A stretch of DNA of 64,000 nt from Collinsella sp. (GCA_019414045.1 DXMW01000003.1:43704-107703), one strand, 5' to 3'. Shown: positions 32,616 through 42,706, counted from the stretch's first letter. Numbers and translations are program-made. Notes: generated by a model not told the origin, from the sequence alone.

Positions 32616-33308
32616 ATGGTGCTCAAAATCGTTAAAACCGTCTGGCCGGTGATGCTTACCTATGTTGCGATAGGCGCGCCGTGTGGAATGATTATGGCGC
32701 AGTCGGGGATGGAGCCCTGGATGGTTTTTGCCCTGAGCAGTACGTTCGTGACAGGCTGCGGACAGTTTATGGTCTGCAACCTGTGGCTGGCGGGTGTGCC
32801 TGCGGCGTCGATCGTCGCCAGCGTCGCCGCTATCTCCTCGCGCTTTGCACTTTACTCGGCATCGATCGCACCGCATCTGACGGGCGCCTCGAAGCGTCAG
32901 ACGCTGGCCGTTGCCGCGACGCTCACCGAGGAGACATATGGCATCTCGCTTGCCAAGCTGATTGAGGGGGAGGATTGGGGCCCGCGCGAATCCTTTGTGC
33001 TCAACGTGATTCTCATCGCAACATGGGGCGTTTCGTGCACGTTGGGCGCCATCGTCGGCGCCGTTGTCGATGTTCCCACCGCTCTTGCGGGTTTTGTCTG
33101 CACATCGCTCTTTATCTGCCTGCTCTTTTCGCAGCGACTGTCGCGCGGCAATGTCGTGGCCGCCGTTTTGGCTGCGGTGTCCGTTGCCATATGCAAGTTC
33201 TTGGGGTGGACGAATGTCGCCGTGCCGGTAAGCGTGCTCGTCGGCGTTGCCGCGGCGCTCGTGTGCGATGCCCTCGCTGAAGGAAGGGGTGCTCGCGATG
33301 CCCGTTAA
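32616..33308 (+). CDS. azlC: AzlC family branched-chain amino-acid exporter, large subunit
   Basis: 230 residues from ATG at 32616 (GAGGA 6 bases upstream); the frame opens 12 codons earlier without a site. A hydrophobic protein with about six to seven spans. It has the AzlC motif region: PVMLTYVAIGAPCGMIMAQSGMEPW, STFVTGCGQFMVCNLWLAG and TEETYGISLAKL. AzlC with the small AzlD exports leucine, isoleucine and valine across the inner membrane. The azlD start overlaps by 11 bases. Confidence 0.9.
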   Translation: MVLKIVKTVWPVMLTYVAIGAPCGMIMAQSGMEPWMVFALSSTFVTGCGQFMVCNLWLAGVPAASIVASVAAISSRFALYSASIAPHLTGASKRQTLAVAATLTEETYGISLAKLIEGEDWGPRESFVLNVILIATWGVSCTLGAIVGAVVDVPTALAGFVCTSLFICLLFSQRLSRGNVVAAVLAAVSVAICKFLGWTNVAVPVSVLVGVAAALVCDALAEGRGARDAR

Positions 33309-33621
33309 CGAGTTTTTGGCCCTGTGGCTCTCGTCGTGGGCGGCCATCGCGTTTTTCCGCATTGCCCCGGCGTTTGCTTTGCGCGGGAGAACGCTTTCGC
33401 TCCGCGTTACCGAGGCCTTGGGCTATATTCCGCCTGCCGCCTTTGCGGCGCTGGTCGCTAACGACCTGATAAGCCCCGGCGCTTTCGATGCCGGCTTGTG
33501 GCAGGGCTTGATTCCCTGGATTGCGGCTGCCGGTGTCGTGGCGGTTGCAATCAAGACAAAGTCGATGTTGTGGTGCTGCGTCTCGGGCATCGTGTTCTAT
33601 ATCGTTTTGAGCCTCATATAA
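33298..33621 (+). CDS. azlD: AzlD family small exporter subunit
   Basis: 107 residues from ATG at 33298, overlapping azlC by 11 bases; GAAGGAAGG sits about 12 bases upstream. Four hydrophobic spans, the AzlD size and RVTEALGYIPPAAFAALVANDL motif. Acts with AzlC in branched-chain amino-acid efflux. The importer for the same amino acids is encoded at 45-52 kb in this window. Confidence 0.88.
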   Translation: MPVNEFLALWLSSWAAIAFFRIAPAFALRGRTLSLRVTEALGYIPPAAFAALVANDLISPGAFDAGLWQGLIPWIAAAGVVAVAIKTKSMLWCCVSGIVFYIVLSLI

Positions 33622-33763
33622 GAGCGGGGCACGTTTGGCGTTCCGGCGCGATGAATCGAATTTCTCACCGAGCTGGTCTGCTTCTTCTGGTACCATGGTC
33701 AAACTTTACTGTAGCAAAGCGTGACGTGGGCTTTTGTTCCGTGTCAGCGGAAATGGGGGTTTC

Positions 33764-34786
33764 ATGGCACAGAAAGCGACCGCCAACGAACAAACGAAAT
33801 TCAAAGTCCCGCGCATCCCGGGCGACATCATGATCTACCCGATGATTGTCGGCCTTTTGCTCAACACCTTCTGTCCGCAGGTCTTTGAGATCGGCGGATT
33901 CTTTACCGCCGCCTGCCGTGGCGGTTCCAACACCATCGTCGCCGCAATCCTGCTCTTTGTGGGCGCCGGCATCAGCTTTAAGTCCACGCCGGGTGCCATC
34001 AAGACCGGCATCGTCGTGCTGATCCCTAAGCTTGTGGTGGCAGCCGCGCTGGGCCTGGGCGTCGCGTACTTCTTTAACGATAACTTTTTGGGCCTGAGCT
34101 CGGTCTCCATTATCGGCGGCATCACGTTTTGCAACATGGCGCTCTATACGGGCATCATGGGCGAGTTTGGCGATGAGTCCGAGCAGGGCGCCGTGGGCAT
34201 CCTGTTCTTTACGGCCGGCCCCGCCGTCACCATGATCATCCTGGGCGTTTCTGGTCTTGCTAACATCCCGCTGGGCACTATCATCGGCTCCATCCTGCCG
34301 CTTGTCATCGGTATGGTCCTGGGCAACCTCTTTCCGTTTATCAAGAACCTGCTGGTTCCCGGCACCAATCCCGCGATTGCCGTCATCGGATTTCAGCTTG
34401 GTGCATCCATGAGCCTGTCGAGCTTTGTCACCGGCGGCATTTCCGGCATCTTGCTGGGCCTTGTCACACTGTTTGTCGTCGGTCCCATCACCTTTGCGTT
34501 CGAGCGCCTGTGCGGCGGTAACGGCAAGGCCGCCGTGGCTTGCTCCACCATCGCCGGCACGGCTATGACTACGCCGGTCGCCCTTGCCGAGGTCGCGCCG
34601 CGCTATGCAGAGCTTGCGCCCACCGCGTATGCACAGATCGCCACCGCCGTCATCATCACGGCAATCATGGCCCCGATTCTGACCGGCTGGGTCGACAAGA
34701 AGTTCTGCCAGGGCAAGGAGGACCTGTCGCCTGCCGGTGTCGAGGCCATCGAGGAGGCTGTCGCAACCGATATCGACGGTGAGTAA
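33764..34786 (+). CDS. kdgT: 2-keto-3-deoxygluconate permease
   Basis: 340 residues from ATG at 33764 (GGGGG 6 bases upstream). About ten membrane spans. The KdgT family features are clear: KVPRIPGDIMIYPMIVGLLLNTFCPQ, FVGAGISFKSTPGAIKTG, GGITFCNMALYTGIMGEFGDESEQG, NPAIAVIGFQLGASM and TIAGTAMTTPVALAEV. It takes up 2-keto-3-deoxygluconate, a pectin and glycosaminoglycan breakdown product, by proton symport. No KDG kinase or aldolase gene is in the window. It is monocistronic. Confidence 0.92.
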   Translation: MAQKATANEQTKFKVPRIPGDIMIYPMIVGLLLNTFCPQVFEIGGFFTAACRGGSNTIVAAILLFVGAGISFKSTPGAIKTGIVVLIPKLVVAAALGLGVAYFFNDNFLGLSSVSIIGGITFCNMALYTGIMGEFGDESEQGAVGILFFTAGPAVTMIILGVSGLANIPLGTIIGSILPLVIGMVLGNLFPFIKNLLVPGTNPAIAVIGFQLGASMSLSSFVTGGISGILLGLVTLFVVGPITFAFERLCGGNGKAAVACSTIAGTAMTTPVALAEVAPRYAELAPTAYAQIATAVIITAIMAPILTGWVDKKFCQGKEDLSPAGVEAIEEAVATDIDGE

Positions 34787-34891
34787 CGGCCGCTACCGAT
34801 AATTGATTCCGGCGTGCAATTCGCGCCGCTTGAGCGCCCGAACGAAAGCTGTCTTGCAGTTATGTTCGGACGCTCTACTATGATTCCCTTT

Positions 34892-34914
34892 ACCCCTACG
34901 GAATAGGGGGTGTT
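34892..34914 (+). terminator. Hairpin upstream of the diguanylate cyclase
   Basis: ACCCCTA (34892-34898) pairs with TAGGGGG(T) across a CGGAA loop, followed by GTTTA. It probably ends readthrough from kdgT. Confidence 0.5.
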
Positions 34915-34974
34915 TATTGCCCAGGCACGATTTGGGCGATTCTGACCACTTGGATATTGAAGGGATGGCGTCTA

Positions 34975-36117
34975 GTGGTTAAGGCACTCAAGATTGAGAT
35001 ATTCCTGCTCTGCATGATTGTTCTTATCGGGCTTGCCGCGCGAAGCCGTCGCTCTTTATTCTCGAGTACCCAGCAGCTATTGTTTAGCATGCTCGGCTAC
35101 ACCTCTGCCGCATACGTTTTATTCCATATGATCTGGACGCTTTCGGACGGTGTGGACGGCACGTTGGGCATTGCTGCCAACTGGATTTCCAACGCGTTTT
35201 CGTTTTCGCTCTTTGCCATCGCTTGCCTCATTTGGTTTATCTATTCCGAGACGGTGCAGGGCTCTCATCTTTTGACCGCGCGCTATAGGGTGGTGCTTGT
35301 AGCGTTGCCTACGGCTCTGGTGGTCGTGCTGGCGTTTACCAGTTACTGGACGCACGCCCTGTTCTATATCGATTCGCAGCGCGTGTATCGTCGCGGCTTT
35401 GCCTATATGATCCAGCCCATCGTCAGCTACTGCTACGTTATTCATACGTCCCTGCATGCGTTTGTGCAATTGTGCAGGGTCGAGAGTCTGCAAACGAAGG
35501 CAATCTATCGAGCCTTGGCATTTTTCGCCATTCCGGCTCTGATGGGCGTCACCTTTCAGGTCGTATACTCGGTGCCCGGCCTTTGTGTCGGCATAATGAT
35601 TAGCATCCTGCTGCTCTACATCATCTACCAGGAGCAGCTCATCTCGACCGACCCGTTGACTGGCCTCAACAACCGCAACCGCTTTGAGACCTATATGCTG
35701 TCGCTCTTTTCAAATGTGGATCATACGGACGATGTGTATCTGCTTATGATGGACGCTGATGGCTTTAAGCAGATTAACGATCGCTATGGACATGTGGAGG
35801 GCGACCATGCCCTTCAGGTTATCTCCGCCGCACTCAAAGATGTCTGCTCGACGTCTGGTGGATTTATCGCACGCTATGGCGGCGATGAGTTCGTGGTGCT
35901 CCAAAAGGCGGCAGCAGAGCAGGACATCATACATCTGTGCGAGGCGATCAACGACGAGCTCGCGCGTGCCGAGGTACCGTATCTGTTGCGGATGTCTATC
36001 GGCTACGCACGGATGGGTGATGGCGTCGATACCTGGCAAGACTTGCTTCGCGCTGCCGATGCGGAGCTCTACCGCGTAAAGCACGAGAAGAAGAAGGCCG
36101 GCGTCCAGATACGCTAG
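34975..36117 (+). CDS. Membrane diguanylate cyclase (7-TM + GGDEF)
   Basis: 380 residues from GTG at 34975, chosen because AAGGGA is 10 bases upstream; a TTG at 34957 is possible. Seven hydrophobic spans fill the N-terminal 215 residues (from FLLCMIVLIGLAA to ISILLLYIIYQ). The GGDEF domain follows: STDPLTGLNNRNRFE, LMMDADGFKQINDRYGHVEGDHAL and the intact active site ARYGGDEFVVL. No RxxD inhibition site is seen before the GGDEF motif. It should make cyclic di-GMP in response to an unknown membrane signal. No EAL or PilZ protein is encoded nearby. Confidence 0.9.
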   Translation: MVKALKIEIFLLCMIVLIGLAARSRRSLFSSTQQLLFSMLGYTSAAYVLFHMIWTLSDGVDGTLGIAANWISNAFSFSLFAIACLIWFIYSETVQGSHLLTARYRVVLVALPTALVVVLAFTSYWTHALFYIDSQRVYRRGFAYMIQPIVSYCYVIHTSLHAFVQLCRVESLQTKAIYRALAFFAIPALMGVTFQVVYSVPGLCVGIMISILLLYIIYQEQLISTDPLTGLNNRNRFETYMLSLFSNVDHTDDVYLLMMDADGFKQINDRYGHVEGDHALQVISAALKDVCSTSGGFIARYGGDEFVVLQKAAAEQDIIHLCEAINDELARAEVPYLLRMSIGYARMGDGVDTWQDLLRAADAELYRVKHEKKKAGVQIR

Positions 36118-36161
36118 AAAAAAGCGACCACGCGAATGTCCGCTGCAAGTGCGGCATACGC

Positions 36162-36187
36162 AAGGGCCTGGTTTGTTAGGCCTTTTT
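36162..36187 (+). terminator. Terminator of the diguanylate cyclase gene
   Basis: GGCCT (36165-36169) pairs with AGGCC (36178-36182) and is followed by TTTTT. It overlaps the 3' end of the convergent EamA gene. Confidence 0.6.
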
Positions 36188-37111
36188 AGGTTTGTTGACA
36201 ATGATGATGCCGCCGCAGACCAGGAGCAGGGCAACGATGACGGTAACGGGGCTCGTGCCCGCGCCCTCGCCGAGCAGCAGCGCGCTCAGCGCTACGCCAA
36301 AGACCGGGTTCATAAAGCCAAAGACCGAAACGCGGCTGACGGGGTTGACGGCGAGCAGACGAGACCACAGCGAGTACGCGACGGCGGAGATAAGCGCCAT
36401 GTAGATGATGAGCGCGATGGCGGGGACGATTTTGGTGGGGGATAGCGCGCCACCCATCAAAAAGCCAATGGCGGTGAGGACCAGGCCGCCGACCAAGAAC
36501 TGCCACCCGGCAAGCAAGACGCCGTCGTGCTCGCGCGAGAAGATACCGATCAAGCAGGTCGAAAGGGCACCCGCGACGGTGGAAGCCAGGATAAAGCCCT
36601 CGCCGTCGAGCGCAAAGCCAAAGGTGCCATCCGCGCCCGAAAGGTTGACGAGCGCGACACCGGCAAAGCCCAGTACGCAGCCAAGCACCTTGGTCGTATT
36701 GAGCTTCTCGGTGTGAAACGCCAAGGCGGCAAAGAGGATTGCGAGGAAGTTGGCGCTGGCCTCAATGATGGAGCTCGACATGGCGCTGGCGCGCGAGAGT
36801 CCCAGGTAGAAAAAGAAGTACTGCCCGATAGTCTGGAAGAGTGACAGGATGCAGATGGGCTTGATATCGCACACCTGCGGAACGAGCGGGCGGCGCTGGG
36901 CCGCACTCATACCGGCGATAACCAGGATACCGGCAAGCGTGAAGCGCAGGCCCGCGAAGAGCAGCTGCGAGGCGCTGTCGTGCGCGGGAATGCCAAAGAG
37001 CGCGTAGCCAATCTTGATGCAGGGGAAGGCGGAGCCCCAGAGCGCGCAGCAAACGAGACAGCCCAGGATGAGTCCGGGCAGGGTGGCGAGATACGGCTTG
37101 CGGCTTTCCAT
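36176..37111 (-). CDS. EamA/DMT family transporter
   Basis: 311 residues from ATG at 37111 (AGGAAGG 7 bases upstream). Ten hydrophobic spans in two EamA repeats (each with the pattern ALWGSAFPCIKIG...LRFTLAGI and ...GWQFLVGG...LW). The drug/metabolite superfamily exports amino acids, nucleotides or drugs; substrate not predictable. It follows purL on the same strand but the strong terminator at 37137-37175 makes it a separate unit. Confidence 0.9.
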   Translation of the reverse strand: MESRKPYLATLPGLILGCLVCCALWGSAFPCIKIGYALFGIPAHDSASQLLFAGLRFTLAGILVIAGMSAAQRRPLVPQVCDIKPICILSLFQTIGQYFFFYLGLSRASAMSSSIIEASANFLAILFAALAFHTEKLNTTKVLGCVLGFAGVALVNLSGADGTFGFALDGEGFILASTVAGALSTCLIGIFSREHDGVLLAGWQFLVGGLVLTAIGFLMGGALSPTKIVPAIALIIYMALISAVAYSLWSRLLAVNPVSRVSVFGFMNPVFGVALSALLLGEGAGTSPVTVIVALLLVCGGIIIVNKPKKA

Positions 37112-37136
37112 GATGTCCTTCCTACATGCGCGAAGC

Positions 37137-37175
37137 AAAAAAAGAACCCGCCACCGGAGGTGTCGGTGGCGGGTG
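37137..37175 (-). terminator. Rho-independent terminator of purL
   Basis: On the minus strand a 10-bp stem (ACCCGCCACC with GGTGGCGGGT, 37146-37174) is followed by TTC and seven T residues. Confidence 0.88.
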
Positions 37176-37212
37176 TTGTTACCCGAGGGGATTGTACCCG
37201 ATGGGAACGTCT

Positions 37213-40200
37213 TTAGGCGAAGTAGGCTACGCCGCTCTCAAAGATCGGCATGAACTTGTCGCCGGGGACATGCTCGGGCACGTTGCGGTACAGGTTGTCG
37301 CCGCGACGTTCGGCATGGCCCATCTTGCCCAGGACGCGGCCGTCGGGGCTCGCGATGCCCTCGATGGCGAGTACAGAGCCGTTGGGGTTGACGGAAAGGT
37401 CCATGCTGGGCTTGCCGTCCTCGCCCACGTACTGCGTGGCGACCTGGCCGTTGGCGATCAGCTGGGCGAGCACCTCGTCATTGGCGACAAAGCGGCCCTC
37501 GCCGTGGCTGATGGCGACGGTGTAGGGGTCGTCCAGGCTGCACTGCGACAGCCACGGGGACAGGTTGGACGAGATGCGGGTGCGCACCAGACGGCTCTGA
37601 TGGCGACCGATGGTGTTGAACGTCAGCGTGGGCGCATCGGGCGTGGCGTCGACGATGTCACCATAGGGCACCAGACCGAGCTTGACCAGGGCCTGGAAGC
37701 CGTTGCAGATGCCCAGCATCAGGCCGTCGCGGGCCTTGAGCAGGTCGCGAACTGCCTCGGTGACCTCGGGAGCGCGGAAGAACGCCGTGATGAACTTGGC
37801 GGAGCCGTCGGGCTCGTCACCGCCCGAGAAGCCGCCGGGGATCATGACGATCTGGCTTTGGCGGATGCGGCGGGCAAGCTCGTGGGTGCTCTCGGCGACG
37901 GCCTCGGGCGTGAGGTTGTTGATCACGAAGGTGTCGGCCTCGGCACCGGCGGCGCGGAAGGCGCGGGCGCTGTCGTACTCGCAGTTGTTGCCGGGGAAGA
38001 CGGGAATGACCACGCGCGGGCGGGCGATCTTGGCGCCGCCGTACACGTGGATATCCTTGGCGCGATAGTCGACGGTCTCGACCTCGGGCTGTTCGCCGGT
38101 GCTGCGGTAGGCAAAGACGCCCTCGATGCCGCTCTCCCAGGCCTCTTGGAGCTCGGAGAGCTCGATGACCTCGGAGCCGGTGTCGATGACATAGCCCTCG
38201 ACGGTGGTACCCAGGGGCTCGACGACAACGCCGTCGGCGACCTCGGGCAGCTCGGTGTCATCGGCGAGCTCGACGATAAAGCTGCCGTAGAGCGGGGTGA
38301 AGAGGCTCTCCACGTCCACGTCCTCGGCAAGCTCGATACCGATCTGGTTGCCGACGCACATCTTAAAGAGGCTCTCGGCGCCGCAACCGTAGCCGGGCGT
38401 GGAGACGGCCAGAGCGTCGCCGGTGGCGGTGAGCGCCTCGACGGCGTCAAACGCGGCGAGCAGCTGCTGGGCGTCGGGACGGTAGTCCTCGCCGTAGGTG
38501 GCGGGGGCGATGCGGACGACGCGGTGCGTGAGGCCCTTGAACTCGGGCGAGGTGGCACGGGCTGCGCGGCCCACGGCGACGGCGAAGCTGATCAGGGTCG
38601 GCGGAACGTTGAGCTCGCCGGCCTCGTCCTCAAACGAACCGCTCATGGAGTCCTTGCCGCCGATGGCGCCGGCACCCAGGTCGACCTGGGCCATGAGGGC
38701 ACCCAGGACGGCAGCCGTGGGCTTGCCCCAGCGCTCGGCCTCGGTGCGCAGGCGCTCGAAGTACTCCTGGAAGGAGAGGTAGGCGCGCTTGTGCTCAAAG
38801 CCGGCGGCAACGAGCTTGGCGATGGACTCGACCACGGACAGGTAGGCGCCCGCAAACTGGTCGGCCTCCATCAGATAGGGGTTGAAGCCCCATGCCATGG
38901 CACTCGCCGTGGTGGTCTCGCCGTCCACGGGGAACTTGGCGACCATGGCCGAGCTTGGGGTGAGCTGCGTCTTGCCGCCAAAGGGCATGAGCACGGTCGC
39001 GGCGCCGATGGTGGAGTCGAAGCGCTCGGAAAGGCCCTTGTTAGAAGCGACGTTGAGGTCGGTGACGAGCGAGGTCATGCGCTCGGCGAGCGTGGTGCCG
39101 GCCCAGCTGGGCTGCCACACGCTACGGGCGCAGACGTGGGCGACCTGGTGCTTGGGCGCACCGTTGGAATTGAGGAACTCGCGGGACAGGTCGACGATGG
39201 CGACGCCGTTCCAGGCCATGCGCATGCGCGGCTCGGCGGTAACCTCGGCGATTACGGTCGCCTCCAGGTTCTCCTCGGCGGCGTAGCCCATGAACTCCTC
39301 GACGTCACCGTCGGCGACGGCGCAGGCCATACGCTCCTGGGACTCGGAGATGGCAAGCTCAGTGCCGTCCAGGCCGTCGTACTTCTTGGTCACGGTATCG
39401 AGGTCGACATACAGGCCGTCGGCAAGCTCGCCCACGGCAACCGAGACGCCGCCGGCGCCAAAGTCGTTGCAGCGCTTGATCAGACGGCAGGCGTCGCCGC
39501 GGCGGAACAGGCGCTGCAGTTTGCGCTCGACCGGGGCGTTGCCCTTCTGGACCTCGGCACCCGAGGTCTCGATGGACTCGGTGTTCTGAGTCTTGGAGGA
39601 GCCGGTGGCGCCGCCGATGCCGTCGCGGCCGGTGCGGCCGCCCAGCAGGATGATTTTGTCGGTGGGGGCGGGGCACTCGCGACGCACGTGGTTTGCCGGG
39701 GTAGCGCCCACGACGGCGCCGACCTCCATGCGCTTGGCCACGTAACCGGGGTGATAGAGTTCGTTGACCTGACCGGTGGCAAGGCCGATCTGGTTGCCGT
39801 AGCTGGAGTAGCCGGCGGCGGCGGTGGTCACGAGCTTACGCTGCGGCAGCTTGCCCTCGAGCGTCTTGGAAACCGGGACGGTGGGGTCGCCGGCGCCGGT
39901 GACGCGCATGGCCTGGTATACATAGCTGCGGCCCGAGAGCGGGTCACGGATGGCGCCGCCCACGCAGGTGGCGGCACCGCCGAAGGGCTCGATCTCGGTC
40001 GGGTGGTTGTGGGTCTCGTTCTTAAACAGGAACAGCCAGTCCTGGTCCTCGCCGTCGACATCGACCTTCACCTTGACGGTGCAGGCGTTGATCTCCTCGG
40101 ACTCGTCGACATCGGTCATGACGCCGGTCTTCTTAAGGTACTTAGCGCCGATGGTGCCCATGTCCATGAGGCAGACGGGCTTGGCGTCGCGACCGAGTTC

Positions 40201-40959
40201 GTGGCGCATCTCCATGTACCGGTCGAAGGCCTGCTGCACCACGGCGTCGTCGATCGTCACGTCGTCCAGGACGGTGCCGAAGGTGGTGTGGCGGCAGTGG
40301 TCGGACCAATAGGTGTCGATCACGCGGATCTCGGTGATGGTGGGGTCGCGGTCCTCATCGCGGAAGTACTGCTGGCAGAAGGCGATGTCCGCCTCGTCCA
40401 TGGCAAGGCCGCGATCGGCGATAAAGGCGGCAAGGCCGGCCTCGTCGAGCTCACGGAAGCCGTCGAGCACCTCGACGGGCTGGGGCTCGGGGGTCTCCAT
40501 GTACAGCGTCTCGGGCAGGTCGAGCGAGGCGATGCGCGCCTCGACGGGGTTCACCACGTAGTGCTTGATGGCATCGATGGAGGCCTCGTCCAGAGCGCCC
40601 GAGATCATATAGACCTTGGCGGAGCGCACGGCGGGGCGCTCGCCCTGGCTGATGAGTTGCACGCACTCGCTGGCGGAGTCGGCGCGCTGGTCAAACTGGC
40701 CAGGCAGGAATTCGACGGCAAAGACGGCGCCATCGCTTGCGGGGAGCTCGTCGTAGGTCACATCGACCTGGGGCTCGCTAAAGACGGTCGGCACGCAGGA
40801 GCGGAAAAGCTCCTCGTCGATGCCCTCGACGTCGTAGCGGTTGATGATCCTCAGGGCCTCGATGCCCTTGATGCCGAGGATCTCGGTCAGCTCGCCCTTG
40901 AGCTGCTGAGCCTCGACGTCGAACCCGGGTTTCTTCTCCACGTAGATACGAGAGACCAT
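37213..40959 (-). CDS. purL: Phosphoribosylformylglycinamidine synthase (single-chain PurL)
   Basis: 1248 residues from ATG at 40959 (AGGAAGG then GGAACC upstream); the longer open frame to 41067 lacks a site. It is the large single-chain form with N-terminal domain, tandem AIRS-type synthetase domains and a C-terminal glutamine amidotransferase. Visible features are TYWSDHCRHTTFGT, FLFKNETHNHPTEIEPFGGAATCVGGAIRDPLSGRS, LLGGRTGRDGIGGAT, GIGGKDSMSG-type region (AIGGKDSMSGSFEDE), FPGNNCEYDSARAF and the amidotransferase nucleophile in LGICNGFQALVKLG. It converts FGAR, Gln and ATP to FGAM in purine synthesis. It is monocistronic, with no other pur genes in the window. Confidence 0.95.
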   Translation of the reverse strand: MVSRIYVEKKPGFDVEAQQLKGELTEILGIKGIEALRIINRYDVEGIDEELFRSCVPTVFSEPQVDVTYDELPASDGAVFAVEFLPGQFDQRADSASECVQLISQGERPAVRSAKVYMISGALDEASIDAIKHYVVNPVEARIASLDLPETLYMETPEPQPVEVLDGFRELDEAGLAAFIADRGLAMDEADIAFCQQYFRDEDRDPTITEIRVIDTYWSDHCRHTTFGTVLDDVTIDDAVVQQAFDRYMEMRHELGRDAKPVCLMDMGTIGAKYLKKTGVMTDVDESEEINACTVKVKVDVDGEDQDWLFLFKNETHNHPTEIEPFGGAATCVGGAIRDPLSGRSYVYQAMRVTGAGDPTVPVSKTLEGKLPQRKLVTTAAAGYSSYGNQIGLATGQVNELYHPGYVAKRMEVGAVVGATPANHVRRECPAPTDKIILLGGRTGRDGIGGATGSSKTQNTESIETSGAEVQKGNAPVERKLQRLFRRGDACRLIKRCNDFGAGGVSVAVGELADGLYVDLDTVTKKYDGLDGTELAISESQERMACAVADGDVEEFMGYAAEENLEATVIAEVTAEPRMRMAWNGVAIVDLSREFLNSNGAPKHQVAHVCARSVWQPSWAGTTLAERMTSLVTDLNVASNKGLSERFDSTIGAATVLMPFGGKTQLTPSSAMVAKFPVDGETTTASAMAWGFNPYLMEADQFAGAYLSVVESIAKLVAAGFEHKRAYLSFQEYFERLRTEAERWGKPTAAVLGALMAQVDLGAGAIGGKDSMSGSFEDEAGELNVPPTLISFAVAVGRAARATSPEFKGLTHRVVRIAPATYGEDYRPDAQQLLAAFDAVEALTATGDALAVSTPGYGCGAESLFKMCVGNQIGIELAEDVDVESLFTPLYGSFIVELADDTELPEVADGVVVEPLGTTVEGYVIDTGSEVIELSELQEAWESGIEGVFAYRSTGEQPEVETVDYRAKDIHVYGGAKIARPRVVIPVFPGNNCEYDSARAFRAAGAEADTFVINNLTPEAVAESTHELARRIRQSQIVMIPGGFSGGDEPDGSAKFITAFFRAPEVTEAVRDLLKARDGLMLGICNGFQALVKLGLVPYGDIVDATPDAPTLTFNTIGRHQSRLVRTRISSNLSPWLSQCSLDDPYTVAISHGEGRFVANDEVLAQLIANGQVATQYVGEDGKPSMDLSVNPNGSVLAIEGIASPDGRVLGKMGHAERRGDNLYRNVPEHVPGDKFMPIFESGVAYFA

Positions 40960-41143
40960 TGGTTCCTGCCTTCCTGATCGGTTGGGCGTACGGTGCGGTA
41001 TGCGGCAGCGGTCGGTTTGCGGGGCAAGCCTCGCGGTCGCCTTGAGCCGCATACTTTTAAACCTCACTATGATACGACAGCTCGTGGCGCGTTGAGGACG
41101 GCGAGGGTGCTACAGTGGAGCGCAAACAAGAGAAAGGCATCAC

Positions 41144-42706
41144 ATGGCATTTGTTTCGCTCGCCATCATCGCACTCGTGGCCTTTGCAAGCCCCTTCATC
41201 GCCTCGGCGATTCCCGGAAAACCCGTTCCCGAGACGGTCTTTTTGCTCGTGTTCGGTGCGGTGCTGGGACCTCATATGCTCGGCATTATCCATGTGGATG
41301 CCGAGGTCTCGCTCGTGTCCGAGCTCGGCCTGGCCTTTTTGTTCCTGCTTGCCGGCTTTGAGATTGATCCCAAGAACATCACGGGCATCGAGGGGCGTTA
41401 CGGCATGGCGACGTGGGTCGTCACGTTTGGCATCGCCTGGCTTGCCGTGCGCTTTACCCCGTGGTTTTCGGTCAGTCATTTTGATGGCATCGCCGTGACG
41501 CTGGCGTTGACCTCGACGGCGCTTGGGGCGCTCATGCCCATCTTGCGCGAGCGGTCGCTTGCCGGGACGCGCGTCGGCGATTCGATTCTTGCCTATGGTA
41601 CGTGGGGCGAGCTCGGGCCTGTGCTCGCCATGTCGGTGCTGCTGTCTGCCCGTACGGGTGTCGAGACGCTGTTGATCTTGGGCCTGTTCGCCGTGGTGTG
41701 CGTGCTGCTTGCCGTGGTCCCCAGCCGCTCCAAGCGTATCGGCAGCCGCTTCTTTGCCTTTATTCAGGAGCGCGCCGATACGACTTCTCAGACGTTCGTG
41801 CGCCTCACAGTGCTCATCCTGGTCACGCTCGTGGCCTTCTCGGCCATTTTTAGCCTCGATATCGTGTTGGGCGCTTTTGCCGCGGGCTTTGTCCTGCGCT
41901 ATATCATCCCCGAGGGCAACCATACGCTCGAGCTTAAACTCGATGGCCTTGCCTATGGCTTTTTGATCCCGGTGTTCTTTACCGTTTCGGGTGCCAAGAT
42001 CGACCTGACGGCTGTAGCATCGCGCCCCGGCCTGCTCGTGGGCTTTATCATGGCGTTGCTGGTTATCCGTGCCGTGCCCATCGTTGTCTCCATGGGCATC
42101 TGCCCCAAGACGCGCGATGTTTCTGCCCACGGCCGCATTACCGTAGCGCTCTACTGCACCACGGCGCTGCCGATTATCGTCGCCGTGACGAGCGTTGCCG
42201 TCAATGCCGGCGCATTATCTCAGAGCGTCGCTTCGGTTATGGTGGCGGCCGGCGCCATCACGGTGTTCTTAATGCCGTTGCTCGCGCAGCTTTTCTATCG
42301 TGTGGTTGATGCCGCGCCGGTTGCCGCCGTGGCAGAAGTTGCCGAGCGCCCTGCCGAGGCACTCGATATCCTGCGTGCCCATCACGATTTGGCGAGCCTG
42401 CTCGCACGCGAGCACGAGCTGCTGACCTCGCATGGACATGGTCGTGCATTCGAAGGCTTGCCTACGCTCGATACGATTGCCGAGCGCCTTTCTGATCGGG
42501 CGGCGAGCGGCCGCATCGATGCGCGCATTGTGGACGCGGCACATCTTCTTGCCGATAAGACCTATGGAGACGAGGTCGACCCGTCTGAGCTGACTCCGCG
42601 CGAGCGTCGCCGCCTGGAGCGCGCCAAGCTCGCCGTGCGCGAATACCGTCGCCGCATGCTGGAACTCTATGCGCGCGATGAAGCCCAGGACGACGACGGC
42701 AGGTAG
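41144..42706 (+). CDS. CPA2-type cation:proton antiporter
   Basis: 520 residues. Twelve or so hydrophobic spans in the first 390 residues. Typical CPA2 features are ETVFLLVFGAVLGPHMLG, LVSELGLAFLFLLAGFEIDP, LTSTALGALMPILRE and IVLGAFAAGFVLRYI, followed by a charged cytoplasmic tail (about 400-520) with no recognisable RCK/TrkA-N domain. It probably exchanges Na+ or K+ for protons. AGAAAGG precedes the ATG by about 7 bases. A terminator at 42744-42785 follows. Confidence 0.88.
   Translation: MAFVSLAIIALVAFASPFIASAIPGKPVPETVFLLVFGAVLGPHMLGIIHVDAEVSLVSELGLAFLFLLAGFEIDPKNITGIEGRYGMATWVVTFGIAWLAVRFTPWFSVSHFDGIAVTLALTSTALGALMPILRERSLAGTRVGDSILAYGTWGELGPVLAMSVLLSARTGVETLLILGLFAVVCVLLAVVPSRSKRIGSRFFAFIQERADTTSQTFVRLTVLILVTLVAFSAIFSLDIVLGAFAAGFVLRYIIPEGNHTLELKLDGLAYGFLIPVFFTVSGAKIDLTAVASRPGLLVGFIMALLVIRAVPIVVSMGICPKTRDVSAHGRITVALYCTTALPIIVAVTSVAVNAGALSQSVASVMVAAGAITVFLMPLLAQLFYRVVDAAPVAAVAEVAERPAEALDILRAHHDLASLLAREHELLTSHGHGRAFEGLPTLDTIAERLSDRAASGRIDARIVDAAHLLADKTYGDEVDPSELTPRERRRLERAKLAVREYRRRMLELYARDEAQDDDGR

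Noticed and set aside
37126..40977. Long open frame of 1283 codons on the plus strand opposite purL
   Set aside because: It is the shadow of purL, with PurL conserved on the other strand. GC-rich codon bias leaves the antisense frame open; its product is a low-complexity Gly/Leu/Val/Asp-rich sequence without a family match.
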